A stretch of DNA of 57,852 nucleotides from SKVR01 sp037441525 (GCA_037441525.1 JBBISA010000021.1:1-57852), one strand, 5' to 3'; positions 36,047 to 45,160 are shown, numbered from the stretch's first letter. Numbers and translations: made by a program. The notes: a model not told the origin generated them from the sequence alone.

Positions 36047-36166
36047 TAAATACGATATGTTCTTTCACATAACCCATTGGCTGTTTCGGTTTCCCCCTGA
36101 AGATTTCCCCAAATTTCCCTTTTGTCTTCAATTCCATTTCCCCTCGCCGAAGCAGCCATTTTTTTT
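36047..36166 (+). ncRNA. Candidate small RNA with four UUUCCC loop motifs
   Basis: A predicted transcript of about 120 nt. A small 5' hairpin (TATGT 36056-36060 with ACATA 36067-36071) comes first. A 12-bp stem follows, TGGCTGTTTCGG (36078-36089) with CCGAAGCAGCCA (36147-36158), containing one G-U pair and followed by eight T (36159-36166), which also forms an intrinsic terminator. Inside lies a second stem TGAAGA (36098-36103) with TCTTCA (36125-36130). UUUCCC occurs four times, at 36090, 36104, 36114 and 36137, always in predicted loops. An open frame in this strand shows no protein features. It is not identified as any known RNA family; a 6S RNA is an alternative because of its long stem with an internal loop, but it would be short. 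Confidence 0.6.
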
Positions 36167-36182
36167 ATACCCCCATATTTTT

Positions 36183-36800
36183 TCAACCGGGCAATGCATC
36201 GAATGTAAACCCCTTACTGGTAAAATATTCCAATAATACAGGAAGAGTTTGAATGGCTTTTTTTCCGGCTTTTTCATTATCATGAAAAACCCATATATAT
36301 CCAGTTCTGGTGCACGATTTAAATAGTTTTATTATTTTTTCGGTTGTGATTCTTTCATCGAAATCGTAACTCATCAACGACCACATGATAATTGAGTAAT
36401 TATGGGCAAAGTATTTGTAATCACAAAAGGGTATATTTCCATAGGGAGGCCTGAATAGTCTGGAAGGATAGATTTTCTGAAATTGAAGAACATCGTTTCT
36501 GAAATCGATGGGATTCGATTTCCATGCATTTATATGTGAATAGGTATGATTTCCGATAGAATGGCCTTTGCGGATAAACTTCTCAATGAATTCAGGGTGT
36601 TTCTCAAGTTGCCTGCCCTGACAAAAGAAAGTTGCTTTTGCGCCAAAATCATCAAGCAATGAAAGCAACTCATTAGTAATTTCCGGCAGTGGACCATCGT
36701 CAAAGGTCAGGTGAATTTTCTTATCGGGATTATCAATACTCCAGATAATTTCTTTGGGCGAAAGCCGGCGAACCAAATAAGGAGGGGTAATCCAAACCAT
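36183..36800 (-). CDS. Polysaccharide deacetylase (NodB family)
   Basis: A 205-residue carbohydrate esterase family 4 deacetylase. The NodB motifs are visible: TFDDGP (D34, D35), HSIGNHTYSH (H85, H89), RPPYGN and a later WVFHD. The metal-binding triad appears complete. No signal peptide is obvious, so cell location is uncertain. It ends the cobW, kinase, deacetylase operon (27-nt gap). Peptidoglycan, chitin-like glycans or a lipid-linked sugar could be the substrate. Its stop codon lies 17 bases from the small RNA terminator. Confidence 0.88.
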   Translation of the reverse strand: MVWITPPYLVRRLSPKEIIWSIDNPDKKIHLTFDDGPLPEITNELLSLLDDFGAKATFFCQGRQLEKHPEFIEKFIRKGHSIGNHTYSHINAWKSNPIDFRNDVLQFQKIYPSRLFRPPYGNIPFCDYKYFAHNYSIIMWSLMSYDFDERITTEKIIKLFKSCTRTGYIWVFHDNEKAGKKAIQTLPVLLEYFTSKGFTFDALPG

Positions 36801-36827
36801 CGATTATTTTTATATTTTGCCAACAGA

Positions 36828-39323
36828 CTAAATACAAGCCGAAGCAGGCAGAGAAATAATAAAGCGAACCCCGTTTGCAACATTTTCACACACAATTTGT
36901 CCTTGAAGATTCTTTTCCACCAGGGTACGGGCAACGTACAAACCGAGTCCCAGCCCCTGCCCCTGAGGCTTTGTTGTGAAATAAGGATCGAATAACCGGG
37001 AGATATTCTCGTGAGGTATTTGTTCTCCACTGTTAAATATTTCAATCCGGCAAAATCCGTTTTCTTCCATCCGCGCTTTTATGAATATTTCCTTTTCGGT
37101 ATTTAGGAATGTTTGCTGAGCATCGAGCGCATTTTTTAACAGATTAATCACAACCTGCTCCAATTGCGACATATAACCATATACCATAATGTTTAGTGGA
37201 ACGTCCTTCCCTGATTTAACCCCTTCATTTAAAAAGTAGGGAGCCATAAAGGTAAGTGCACTATTTACCACCGAAGAAACTTTAAAACTTGACTTTTCTG
37301 TTTCAGGCTTAAAAAAATTCCTGAAATCATCGATAGTTTTTGACATTTGTTGAATCACATTTGTCATTTCATCCACAGTATTGTCAAGGTATTTTTTGTC
37401 GAGCTCATCAAAATCAAAGGCTTCGGCAAGGTCGTATATTGCAAGTGATAGCACATTGAGAGGTTGCCGCCATTGATGGGCAATGTTTGCAATCATTTCG
37501 CCAAGGGCAGCCTGTCTTGCCTGGAATGCCATAATCTGATCGAGCCCTCTGTTTTTTTCAACTTCAAGTTGAATGCGTTTTTCCAGTGATTCGTTGAGTG
37601 CCTCAAGGGCCTCTTTTTTTTCTGTAAGTTCAATATTGAGGTGTTTCAACCTTCCTTCAAATTCCTTTTGGCTGGTTATGTCCCTTGCAATACCCTCAAC
37701 GGCTTCAAGTTGGCCTGCCTGGTTGTAGAATGGTACATTGCTCAGTTCCACCCATTTTACATCTCCGCTCTTAGTCCTTAAAGGGGTTACAAGGGGTTGT
37801 TTAAATAATGCGTCAATTTCGGCAATATTGTGAATATTGCCCCAGGGAGAGCTGAAAAACAGACTGGACTCTATATTGGCCTCTTTATAGAATTCTTCTG
37901 GATGATAGCCTGTTAATGAAACAATCGAAGGACTTATATACTCAAATTTCTTTTTGGGCAATATGGCCACCCGGTATATTACATCTCGTGCATTTTCGGC
38001 CAGGAGACGGTAACGTTTTTCACTTATTCTGAGCAGGTTTTCAGCCCTGAGTTTAAATAATGCTCCGGAAAGTATCTCTCCAATCAGAGTGAGGTAATTA
38101 ATCTGATTTTCATCCCATTGCACTTTATACCTTACCATATCAAGGCCAATAAATCCAACCAGGGTTCCCTCATTGATTAATGGGATGCACAAAAGAGAGA
38201 GAATATTCTGGCTCATCAATACCTCCCGTTCGTTGGGTTGAAGCCTTTGGTCAGTCACTAAATCATCAATTACAATCAAACTGCGGCTTTCAATCTGTTG
38301 CCACCACCAACTGAAATTTTGTGTTTCAAAATTCTGAAGGTTATTAATTTGGGGTTCAATTCCTGCTGAACACCACTCATGGGTATTGGTCATATAGCGG
38401 TAATCGTCAGAAAACAAGAACACATAGCTTCGGTCGGCGTTGAAAAATTGGCCTGTCTTTTCAAGGGTTTTATTGATAGACTTATCAATTGTTTCAACGG
38501 TGGTATAGACAAATTCTCTTGAAATATCAGCAATCAACCGTTGATATAATAATTGATTGCGCAAAAACTTGTCCTGCTTTTTGCGGGCAGTTATATCATA
38601 GCAAATTGCAATGGCAAAGTGTTCATCTACCCTGCTGGTTAAAAGCCGAACCCAAAAGGCTTCACCACTTTTCTTTTTCAAAAGTACTTCCTCGTCGAGA
38701 GAGCCGGTTGAGAAGGTTCGGGAAAGGGTTTTTCGTTCATCTTCATTAAAATCAGGGTGAACCAATTGCTTTACATGCATAGTCAAAAGTTCGTCGAGAG
38801 GGTATCCGGTCATGCGGCAGGCGGCAGGGTTGGCTTCAATATAATACCCTTGCTGGTTTACCACAAAAAATCCGTCGGGGGCTGCTTCAAAATAGCCCTG
38901 AAATTTTTTTCGTATCTGGTAATTGAGTTGTTCCGAAAGTTTTCTGTCAGTAATATCAAGAATGTATCCGTTCCAAAGGGAACTTTCGTCGGGCTGTTTT
39001 TCGGGTCTGGCAAGACCACGGAGCCATTTTACTTCACCATTATCCCTGATTATCCTGAATTCATACTCCCAATCTTCAAGAGTTTTGGCTGAGTTGATTA
39101 TAGATTGGTTAAGACCGGGATAGTCTTCGGGATGGACCTTATCAAATATTGGCTGAGCGCTGTTGAAAACATCCGAAGGACGGAGGCCGAGAACATCAAA
39201 TAACCGGTCATTTGCATAGGGTATACTTGAATTGCCGTCGGCTGATAACCTGAATTGGTAAATAACACCCGGAACGGCGGAAGTAATACTTTTGAGCACC
39301 CGTCCCCTATCGTCTTCAACCAT
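36828..39323 (-). CDS. Multi-PAS/GAF sensor histidine kinase
   Basis: An 831-residue soluble kinase. Order of domains: PAS (about 10-130), PAS (about 140-255), GAF (about 270-430), PAS (about 440-560), a short coiled coil, HisKA with H-box ANIAHQWRQPL, and an HATPase with GQGLGLGLYVA. No membrane helix is visible, so it senses cytosolic or redox-type signals through its PAS and GAF domains. It starts 5 bases after cobW on the same strand. No response regulator is encoded next to it. Confidence 0.87.
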   Translation of the reverse strand: MVEDDRGRVLKSITSAVPGVIYQFRLSADGNSSIPYANDRLFDVLGLRPSDVFNSAQPIFDKVHPEDYPGLNQSIINSAKTLEDWEYEFRIIRDNGEVKWLRGLARPEKQPDESSLWNGYILDITDRKLSEQLNYQIRKKFQGYFEAAPDGFFVVNQQGYYIEANPAACRMTGYPLDELLTMHVKQLVHPDFNEDERKTLSRTFSTGSLDEEVLLKKKSGEAFWVRLLTSRVDEHFAIAICYDITARKKQDKFLRNQLLYQRLIADISREFVYTTVETIDKSINKTLEKTGQFFNADRSYVFLFSDDYRYMTNTHEWCSAGIEPQINNLQNFETQNFSWWWQQIESRSLIVIDDLVTDQRLQPNEREVLMSQNILSLLCIPLINEGTLVGFIGLDMVRYKVQWDENQINYLTLIGEILSGALFKLRAENLLRISEKRYRLLAENARDVIYRVAILPKKKFEYISPSIVSLTGYHPEEFYKEANIESSLFFSSPWGNIHNIAEIDALFKQPLVTPLRTKSGDVKWVELSNVPFYNQAGQLEAVEGIARDITSQKEFEGRLKHLNIELTEKKEALEALNESLEKRIQLEVEKNRGLDQIMAFQARQAALGEMIANIAHQWRQPLNVLSLAIYDLAEAFDFDELDKKYLDNTVDEMTNVIQQMSKTIDDFRNFFKPETEKSSFKVSSVVNSALTFMAPYFLNEGVKSGKDVPLNIMVYGYMSQLEQVVINLLKNALDAQQTFLNTEKEIFIKARMEENGFCRIEIFNSGEQIPHENISRLFDPYFTTKPQGQGLGLGLYVARTLVEKNLQGQIVCENVANGVRFIISLPASACI

Positions 39324-39328
39324 AATTG

Positions 39329-40426
39329 CTAAATGTTTACTGGTTTTGGACTATCATTTGGCGTTTTATTGGCTTTGTTTAAATTCCTTTTCCCGGCAAA
39401 AAACATATCCAGTTTTTCTTCTATACCAGATCGGTCAATTTCCCTGCCGATTATTACAATTTTTGATATTTTATCTTCATCAGCCTTCCATGGGCTTCCT
39501 TTCTCAAAAACCACAGACCCTTTCACAGCCTGAAAAATATAGCGACAATCCTTACCTTCGACATACAATATCCCTTTTACCCGCAATAGATTATTCTGAT
39601 TAAAATAGATAAAACTGGTAATCCAAATATTGAATAATTCGGGATCGGTACATTCGCGATAAATAAACCCATCCGAATAGATATCATGTCGCAATTTTGC
39701 GGGATGAAACACAAGATCATTTTGTGTTCGTTTTATATTGTTAAGAGATATCTTGAGTGCTTTATAAGAGAGTGTGGTTTCTTCGATATGACTTGATGAA
39801 TATGCTTTGGTGGCAAGCACAGGGGTTCCATTGGTATGTGCATAGCGGGTTTCGAGAACCTGTGCCATGGGATTAATATCTGAAATTATTTTTTTCAAAT
39901 GACAGGTTGTTTTCTCCCGCAGCAAATCGGTTTTGTTGAGCATTACAATATCCGAAAGGGCAATTTGTTTAACTGATTCTTTTTCTGATTGTAACAGGCC
40001 TTCAATAAGAGAACAGTCGACAAGACAAATTACACTGTTTACTATAAAATTGCGCTGTATCTGCTCATTGGAAATAAAAAGATCGATAACCTGACTGGGA
40101 TCCGCTATCCCGGTGGTCTCAACCAAAAGATGGTCTATCGATGTTTTGTTTTCGATAATAAGTTGCAGGGAATTATAGAAATCTGTATTGAGAGTGCAAC
40201 ATATACAGCCATTTAGCAATTCATATACAGGCATTTGTTCTTCCCGATTAAGGATGTCCGGATCAACTCCCAATTCACCAAATTCATTTTCTATGATTGC
40301 AAACCGGGTAGTTGGGTATTTATGAATCAGGTGGTTCAAAAAGGTTGTTTTACCTGAACCGAGAAATCCTGTAATAATAGTTACCGGTATGCGTTCCTGA
40401 TTATAATGTTTAAAACCGTCTTCCAT
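39329..40426 (-). CDS. CobW-family GTPase, putative metal chaperone
   Basis: A 365-residue G3E GTPase. Walker A GFLGSGKTT is at residues 20-28, ENEFGELGVD follows, and the hallmark CxCC metal-binding motif is GCICCTL (C74, C76, C77). NKTDLL and a C-terminal CobW-like domain are present. Family members deliver zinc or cobalt to metalloenzymes, often under metal shortage. It heads an operon with a PAS/GAF kinase and a metal-dependent deacetylase, so it might supply metal to the deacetylase; this is inference from position. Confidence 0.88.
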   Translation of the reverse strand: MEDGFKHYNQERIPVTIITGFLGSGKTTFLNHLIHKYPTTRFAIIENEFGELGVDPDILNREEQMPVYELLNGCICCTLNTDFYNSLQLIIENKTSIDHLLVETTGIADPSQVIDLFISNEQIQRNFIVNSVICLVDCSLIEGLLQSEKESVKQIALSDIVMLNKTDLLREKTTCHLKKIISDINPMAQVLETRYAHTNGTPVLATKAYSSSHIEETTLSYKALKISLNNIKRTQNDLVFHPAKLRHDIYSDGFIYRECTDPELFNIWITSFIYFNQNNLLRVKGILYVEGKDCRYIFQAVKGSVVFEKGSPWKADEDKISKIVIIGREIDRSGIEEKLDMFFAGKRNLNKANKTPNDSPKPVNI

Positions 40427-40471
40427 TGGGTAATATGATGCGAATCTGTTTTGTCAATGTTGTAAAATGGG

Positions 40472-40479
40472 CAAAAATA
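40472..40479 (-). promoter_or_regulatory. Promoter -7 box for cobW
   Basis: The minus strand reads TATTTTTG, an exact TAnnTTTG match 46 bases before the cobW start. Confidence 0.45.
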
Positions 40480-40884
40480 TTGTCCATCTTTTGTACCAAC
40501 ATCTACAAAACGTTAGCTCCAAAATTCAATTTATAAATCATTTTATTAACGTTTGCAATAGGCCAATATTGCAAATTTAACCTTTTAAACCATAACATTT
40601 ACAAACGAAATGGCAATTTATTATTTTAAATTATACTATTTTACAACTAAACATAGATAACTACCATTAAAAACATAAAACAACCCGACAAAGTCGGTAA
40701 AAAAAATTGGACTGATAACTAAAAATTTCATAAATACACCGAATCTGTTCCATATTATCAAGTCTTGAAAGGAAAAGAATATCACTTTAATTTGTAATTT
40801 CAGAAAAAGTTGCACACATATCCCAAACCCGTAAATCAAATTCCAGATCGACCAGAAAACATGCCCCTTTCGGAAAATTTTCAG

Positions 40885-40892
40885 TAGGTTTG
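40885..40892 (+). promoter_or_regulatory. Promoter -7 box for the C69 dipeptidase
   Basis: TAGGTTTG is an exact TAnnTTTG match. It would start transcription near 40899, which supports the ATG at 40929 rather than an in-frame codon at 40890. Confidence 0.5.
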
Positions 40893-40928
40893 TCTTCCAA
40901 AGTTATTACTTACCGTAAAAAATTAAAT

Positions 40929-42671
40929 ATGATTAAAAAAATCTTATCAACAGGTTTATTTACAATTCTTTTTAGTTTAGTGGTATTCCCATGTACCAGC
41001 TATCTTGTCACTCCGGGGGCTTCGGCCGATGGTTCGTCGATGATAAGCTATGCTGCCGACTCGCACATACGTTATGGCGAGCTATACTTTTTTGAAGGTG
41101 GCCCCAAATTACCTGGGACATTCTTTCAGGCATATTATCGTGGAAGCCATAAGCCTCTGGCACGCATTCCTCTGCCAGCCAGTACATTTCAAGTGGTGGG
41201 CTTCATTAACGAAATGCAGGTAGCCATTGGAGAAAGTACTTTTGGAGGCCACAAGGAACTTTTCGATACCCTTGGCGGGATTGATTATACGGGGCTTATG
41301 CAACTTGCCCTGATGATGGCCCCTACTGCTCGCGATGCAATTAAAATTATTGCTGACCTGGCCAATGATTACGGGTACTACAGCTCAGGTGAATCTTTTT
41401 CAATTGCTGATCCCAATGAGGTTTGGATTATGGAGATTATTAGCAAGGGAACAAACCTTCAGTACAACCGAAGAAACAGAACCAGTTTCAACACCGATAA
41501 AGGTGCCGTATGGGTAGCCAAGAAAATTCCTGATGGATACATATCAGCCCATGCCAATCATGCCAGGATAATGACATTCCCCAAGGCTGACGGCACCGAA
41601 TCTATTACCAATAAACAATGGAATAAGTTGCATGGTCCATCGGTCAGGGTCATTTATGCCCACGATGTAATTGAGTTTGCCCGTCGCAAAAATTATTTTT
41701 CCGGCAGTGATGAAGAGTTTAGTTTCTCAGATGTTTACGCACCTGTTGATTTTGGTTCAGCCCGTTTTTGTGAAGCCCGGGTTTGGAGCATATTCAACAA
41801 AGTGGCTCCCGGAATGGAAAAATACATGGATTATGCCCTGGGCTATGATCTCCAAAACCGGATGCCTTTATGGGTAAAACCTGAAAGGAAATTGTCTCTT
41901 GAAGACCTTATAGCTTTTAAACGCGATTACCTTCAGGGCACCGATTTCGACCTTTCGCAGGACATTGGCGCCGGCCCATGGGGTAAACCCTACCGATGGA
42001 GACCCATGACCTGGAAGGTGGATGGTAAAACCTATTTTCATGAAAGGACCACAGCAACCCAGCAAACAGCTTTCTCATTCATTACCCAGTCGCGAAAGGA
42101 GTACCCGGGACACATTGGTGGCATTATCTGGTTTGGGTTAGACGACACCAATACTACGGTGTATGTGCCTATGTATGCAGGTATTACCAGAGTTCCTGAT
42201 ACTTTCAGTGAAGGGTATGGCAGCATTATCGAATATAAACATGATGCTGCGTTTTGGGTATTTAACAAGGTTGCCCATTTCGCGTACCTGCGTTACAGCC
42301 TTACCCTGTCCGATATCCAGAAAGTTCAGAATGAACTGGAAACCAGTTTCATGGCTTTTGTTCCGGCTATCGACAAAGCCGCCATGGATATTTATCAGAA
42401 TAGCCCTGATTTGGCCAGAGAATTCCTGACCACTTTTTCGGTAAATATGGGAAATTATACGGTGAAAAGATGGGAGGAGCTGTTCCAATTTCTGATGGTG
42501 AAATTTATTGACGGCAACATCAAGAAAGAAGAAAACGGAGTATTTTTGACCAATCAATGGGGAAAATATCCCATAGTAGAGCATCCGCAGTATCCGGAAT
42601 GGTGGCTCAGGCTAATAGTGCAGCTAACCGGCGACCGGTATTTATACAACCCCAATTCAACCCGCGAATAA
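40929..42671 (+). CDS. Exported C69-family dipeptidase
   Basis: A 580-residue Ntn-hydrolase dipeptidase of family C69. Residues 1-21 form a signal peptide (LFTILFSLVVFP) and the next residue C22, in CTSYLVTPGASADGS, is the expected N-terminal nucleophile exposed by cleavage. GESTFGG, ANHARIMTFP and the long C-terminal region fit the family. In several bacteria such enzymes release dipeptides or hydrolyse peptides outside the cytosol. The start at 40929 fits both signal peptide and promoter; an in-frame TTG at 40890 adds 13 residues. It is not obviously in an operon with ribE (41-base gap). Confidence 0.9.
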   Translation: MIKKILSTGLFTILFSLVVFPCTSYLVTPGASADGSSMISYAADSHIRYGELYFFEGGPKLPGTFFQAYYRGSHKPLARIPLPASTFQVVGFINEMQVAIGESTFGGHKELFDTLGGIDYTGLMQLALMMAPTARDAIKIIADLANDYGYYSSGESFSIADPNEVWIMEIISKGTNLQYNRRNRTSFNTDKGAVWVAKKIPDGYISAHANHARIMTFPKADGTESITNKQWNKLHGPSVRVIYAHDVIEFARRKNYFSGSDEEFSFSDVYAPVDFGSARFCEARVWSIFNKVAPGMEKYMDYALGYDLQNRMPLWVKPERKLSLEDLIAFKRDYLQGTDFDLSQDIGAGPWGKPYRWRPMTWKVDGKTYFHERTTATQQTAFSFITQSRKEYPGHIGGIIWFGLDDTNTTVYVPMYAGITRVPDTFSEGYGSIIEYKHDAAFWVFNKVAHFAYLRYSLTLSDIQKVQNELETSFMAFVPAIDKAAMDIYQNSPDLAREFLTTFSVNMGNYTVKRWEELFQFLMVKFIDGNIKKEENGVFLTNQWGKYPIVEHPQYPEWWLRLIVQLTGDRYLYNPNSTRE

Positions 42672-42712
42672 ATAATTATTAATTGAATTATTAACCATCC
42701 AACACCAACACA

Positions 42713-43321
42713 ATGTTTACAGGAATAGTAGAAGCCACCGGTACGGTAGCAAAAATTGAAAAAGAGGGAGATAACATCCATTTTACCATAGAAACACCCC
42801 TGGCTAGAGAACTTAAGATAGACCAGAGCATGTCGCACGATGGTGTTTGTCTTACAGCGGTAAATGTCGATAAAGAAAAGAATCAATACACTGTTACTGC
42901 CATTCAGGAAACCCTGGATAAAACCAATCTTCGGAGCTGGAAACCCGGATACAGGGTTAATCTTGAAAGGAGTATGAAAATGGACGGACGTCTCGACGGT
43001 CATATCGTTCAGGGTCATGTTGACCAAACGGCCACCTGCACCAAGGTTGAGACCTTTGATGGCAGCTGGAAATTCTTCTTTGAGTACGACCCGGGCCCAA
43101 AAAATATCACTGTTGAGAAAGGCTCAATTTCGGTTAATGGTGTGAGTCTTACAGTAGTTGATTCGGAACCTGGATTGTTTTCGGTTGCAATTATTCCCTA
43201 TACATTTGAACATACCAATTTTGGGGATTTCAGGCCAGGATCGGTTGTAAATCTTGAATTTGATGTAATCGGAAAATATGTAGCCAGGCTCTTGGAAATG
43301 CATTTCAATGCCCGGAAATAA
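42713..43321 (+). CDS. ribE: Riboflavin synthase alpha chain
   Basis: A 202-residue riboflavin synthase that dismutates two 6,7-dimethyl-8-ribityllumazine molecules into riboflavin. The N-terminus MFTGIVEATG and the two internal lumazine-binding repeats (about 1-97 and 98-195) are clear, with SHDGVCLT and VNGVSLTV as the paired motifs. The other riboflavin genes are not here and no FMN riboswitch is seen in the 41-base upstream gap. A terminator follows at 43348-43377. Confidence 0.95.
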   Translation: MFTGIVEATGTVAKIEKEGDNIHFTIETPLARELKIDQSMSHDGVCLTAVNVDKEKNQYTVTAIQETLDKTNLRSWKPGYRVNLERSMKMDGRLDGHIVQGHVDQTATCTKVETFDGSWKFFFEYDPGPKNITVEKGSISVNGVSLTVVDSEPGLFSVAIIPYTFEHTNFGDFRPGSVVNLEFDVIGKYVARLLEMHFNARK

Positions 43322-43347
43322 TTGGTTCGTTGACTAATTCAATAAAG

Positions 43348-43377
43348 AAGTCATCTTTAGTAAAGATGGCTTTTTTT
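43348..43377 (+). terminator. Terminator of ribE
   Basis: AAGTCATCTTTA pairs with TAAAGATGGCTT (tight hairpin around 43348-43372, one G-T pair, closing loop of a few bases) followed by a T run to 43377. Confidence 0.75.
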
Positions 43378-43464
43378 ATGTTGCCCTGGTAAAAACAATT
43401 GCACAACAACGTTGTTAAAAGTAAAACAACTTGAATATTTATCACCAATAAACTATACTCATTT

Positions 43465-44472
43465 ATGGCAAAAATTGCATTTTTTTCTACTCAACAATAT
43501 GATCGTCAATTCTTTGATCAATTAAATACAGAACATCATTTCGAATATTTTGAAAGCAGATTAAGGCCACAAACCGCCAATCTTACCAAAGGTTTTGATG
43601 GTGTATGTGCGTTTGTAAATGACCGTATCAATGCAGAGACTCTTGGGTTGCTTTCCTCACATGGAGTAAATCTTGTAGCTCTTCGTTGTGCGGGGTTTAA
43701 CAATGTTGACCTTAAGGCCGCACGACAACACAATGTAAGAATAATGCGTGTACCGGCTTATTCGCCCGAAGCAGTTGCCGAGCATGCCCTTGCATTAATC
43801 ATGACCCTTGCCCGAAAAACCCACAAAGCCTTTAACCGGGTTAGGGAAGGAAATTTTTCTCTTGTCAAACTAACCGGGTTTAATATTTATCGAAAAACTG
43901 TAGGGGTAATTGGAACCGGACAGATAGGAAAAGCGTTTTGCCGAATAATGACAGGCATGGGTGCACGAGTACTGGCTTACGACAAATATCCCTCGGATGA
44001 CATGGCCCGTTTGGGGGTTGAGTACTTATCGCTTGAAGATGTACTTGCCAACAGCGACATTGTGAGTCTTCATTGCCCGCTTACACCCGAAACTCATCAT
44101 CTAATAAATAAAGATACCCTATTGATGATGAAAACAGGCGCTATGCTTGTAAATACAAGCCGCGGCAAACTGGTGGATACTTCAGCAGTTATTGGTTCTC
44201 TTAAGGATGAGAAGCTTGGAAGTTTGGCGATTGATGTATATGAAGAGGAAGAGAAACTGTTCTTTCGCGACCTTTCGGAGCAGATTATTCGTGACGACCT
44301 GATTTCGCGCTTAATGTTGTTTCCCAATGTTCTTATAACAGCACACCAGGGATTTTTTACGCGGGAAAGTTTAGAGCAAATAGCTCAAACAACACTTGCC
44401 AACATAAACGATTTTATTGCCGGACGACCATCGCCCAATGAGGTAAGCTGCGAACTGATAAAGGATTGTTAA
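43465..44472 (+). CDS. ldhA: D-lactate dehydrogenase (2-hydroxyacid dehydrogenase)
   Basis: A 335-residue NAD-dependent D-2-hydroxyacid dehydrogenase. The Rossmann nucleotide-binding motif VIGTGQIGKAF is near residue 152 and the catalytic residues fall in the expected places: LRCAGFNNVD, NTSRGKLVDT (Arg region) and ITAHQGFF (His). It most resembles fermentative D-lactate dehydrogenase LdhA, reducing pyruvate to D-lactate and regenerating NAD. Other members use different 2-oxoacids, so the substrate is inferred. It stands alone. Confidence 0.9.
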   Translation: MAKIAFFSTQQYDRQFFDQLNTEHHFEYFESRLRPQTANLTKGFDGVCAFVNDRINAETLGLLSSHGVNLVALRCAGFNNVDLKAARQHNVRIMRVPAYSPEAVAEHALALIMTLARKTHKAFNRVREGNFSLVKLTGFNIYRKTVGVIGTGQIGKAFCRIMTGMGARVLAYDKYPSDDMARLGVEYLSLEDVLANSDIVSLHCPLTPETHHLINKDTLLMMKTGAMLVNTSRGKLVDTSAVIGSLKDEKLGSLAIDVYEEEEKLFFRDLSEQIIRDDLISRLMLFPNVLITAHQGFFTRESLEQIAQTTLANINDFIAGRPSPNEVSCELIKDC

Positions 44473-44491
44473 AATTCTTCGGGGTGCAAGA

Positions 44492-45160
44492 TTAAATCTT
44501 GTAAAGATTGTTTTTGATGGCAAATGTTACCAGCTTTACACTGCTATCGACACCTGTTTTCCTGAACAGATTGGCCTTGTGTCCATCTACTGTACGCTGA
44601 CTGATAAAAAGTTGGTCAGCTATTTCTTTAATGGTAAAACCTTTACAAATCAGATTGAGCACTTCAATTTCTCTTTTGGTTAGCTCTTCCTTGAGTTCGA
44701 GGTCGGGACTTTCAGACTTAGATTTCCTGTTTACCAAAGAATTGGTAAGTACCGGAAGTAACTCGTCGGAGAAATAATTCTTATTATCGGAAACCAGATC
44801 AATGGCTTTTTGTAATTCGTATTCTTCCACGGTTTTTAGTAAAAAACCTTTGACACCTGCTTCTATCATACTCACCAGGTATTCTTCGTCGCCAAACATA
44901 CTAATGGCTACTATCTTAAGCGTAGGATAGAGGTCAAGGGCAAGTTTTGTAGCTTCAATACCATTCATAACAGGCATTTGAATATCCATAAAGACAATGT
45001 CCGGTTTGTCTTTTTCAATCATTTTAAGAAATTCTTCACCATTTGATGCTTCGCCGAAGATACTTACCCCAGGAATCTCCTTGAGTAACATGATGAGCCC
45101 TTTTCTGAAGATGTGCTGATCTTCAACAATCATAACCTGCGATTTCTTACTCTTATCCAT
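44492..45160 (-). CDS. NarL/FixJ-type response regulator
   Basis: A 222-residue DNA-binding regulator. The receiver (about 8-125) has phospho-acceptor D59 in VFMDIQMPVMNG, and the LuxR-type helix-turn-helix (about 155-220) shows LTKREIEVLNLI and KEIADQLFISQRTVDGH. It should bind DNA as a dimer after phosphorylation. The kinase gene upstream (45285-46715) is the likely partner: same strand, 124-base gap and matching HisKA_3 type. Its own -7 box at 45239-45246 may allow separate expression. Confidence 0.9.
   Translation of the reverse strand: MDKSKKSQVMIVEDQHIFRKGLIMLLKEIPGVSIFGEASNGEEFLKMIEKDKPDIVFMDIQMPVMNGIEATKLALDLYPTLKIVAISMFGDEEYLVSMIEAGVKGFLLKTVEEYELQKAIDLVSDNKNYFSDELLPVLTNSLVNRKSKSESPDLELKEELTKREIEVLNLICKGFTIKEIADQLFISQRTVDGHKANLFRKTGVDSSVKLVTFAIKNNLYKI

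Larger units (their letters stand above)
35870..36182. other. Intergenic region with small RNA candidate
   Basis: A 313-base gap between the divergent Ig-like lipoprotein gene and the convergent deacetylase gene. Its right half holds the promoter (36012-36041) and small RNA candidate (about 36047-36166) described separately. The left half is AT-rich with long T runs and shows no gene. Confidence 0.6.
40427..40928. other. AT-rich intergenic region between divergent genes
   Basis: A gap of about 500 bases between cobW and the C69 dipeptidase. It holds the cobW -7 box (40472-40479), an 8-bp inverted repeat AAACGTTA/TAACGTTT (40508-40515 and 40547-40554), a short hairpin CCGAC/GTCGG near 40684-40698, and the dipeptidase -7 box (40885-40892). 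A minus-strand open frame of 67 codons (40636-40839) has no family features and is not called. Confidence 0.5.

Noticed and set aside
36009..36236. A 75-codon open frame across the small RNA candidate
   Set aside because: It runs through the promoter, the hairpin and the terminator, is proline- and phenylalanine-rich without domain features, and its composition follows from the C-rich and T-rich RNA. The RNA interpretation explains the sequence better.
40636..40839. A 67-codon minus-strand frame in the gap before the C69 dipeptidase
   Set aside because: Very AT-rich, hydrophobic residues arise from T-rich codons, no promoter directly precedes it, and no family features are recognisable.
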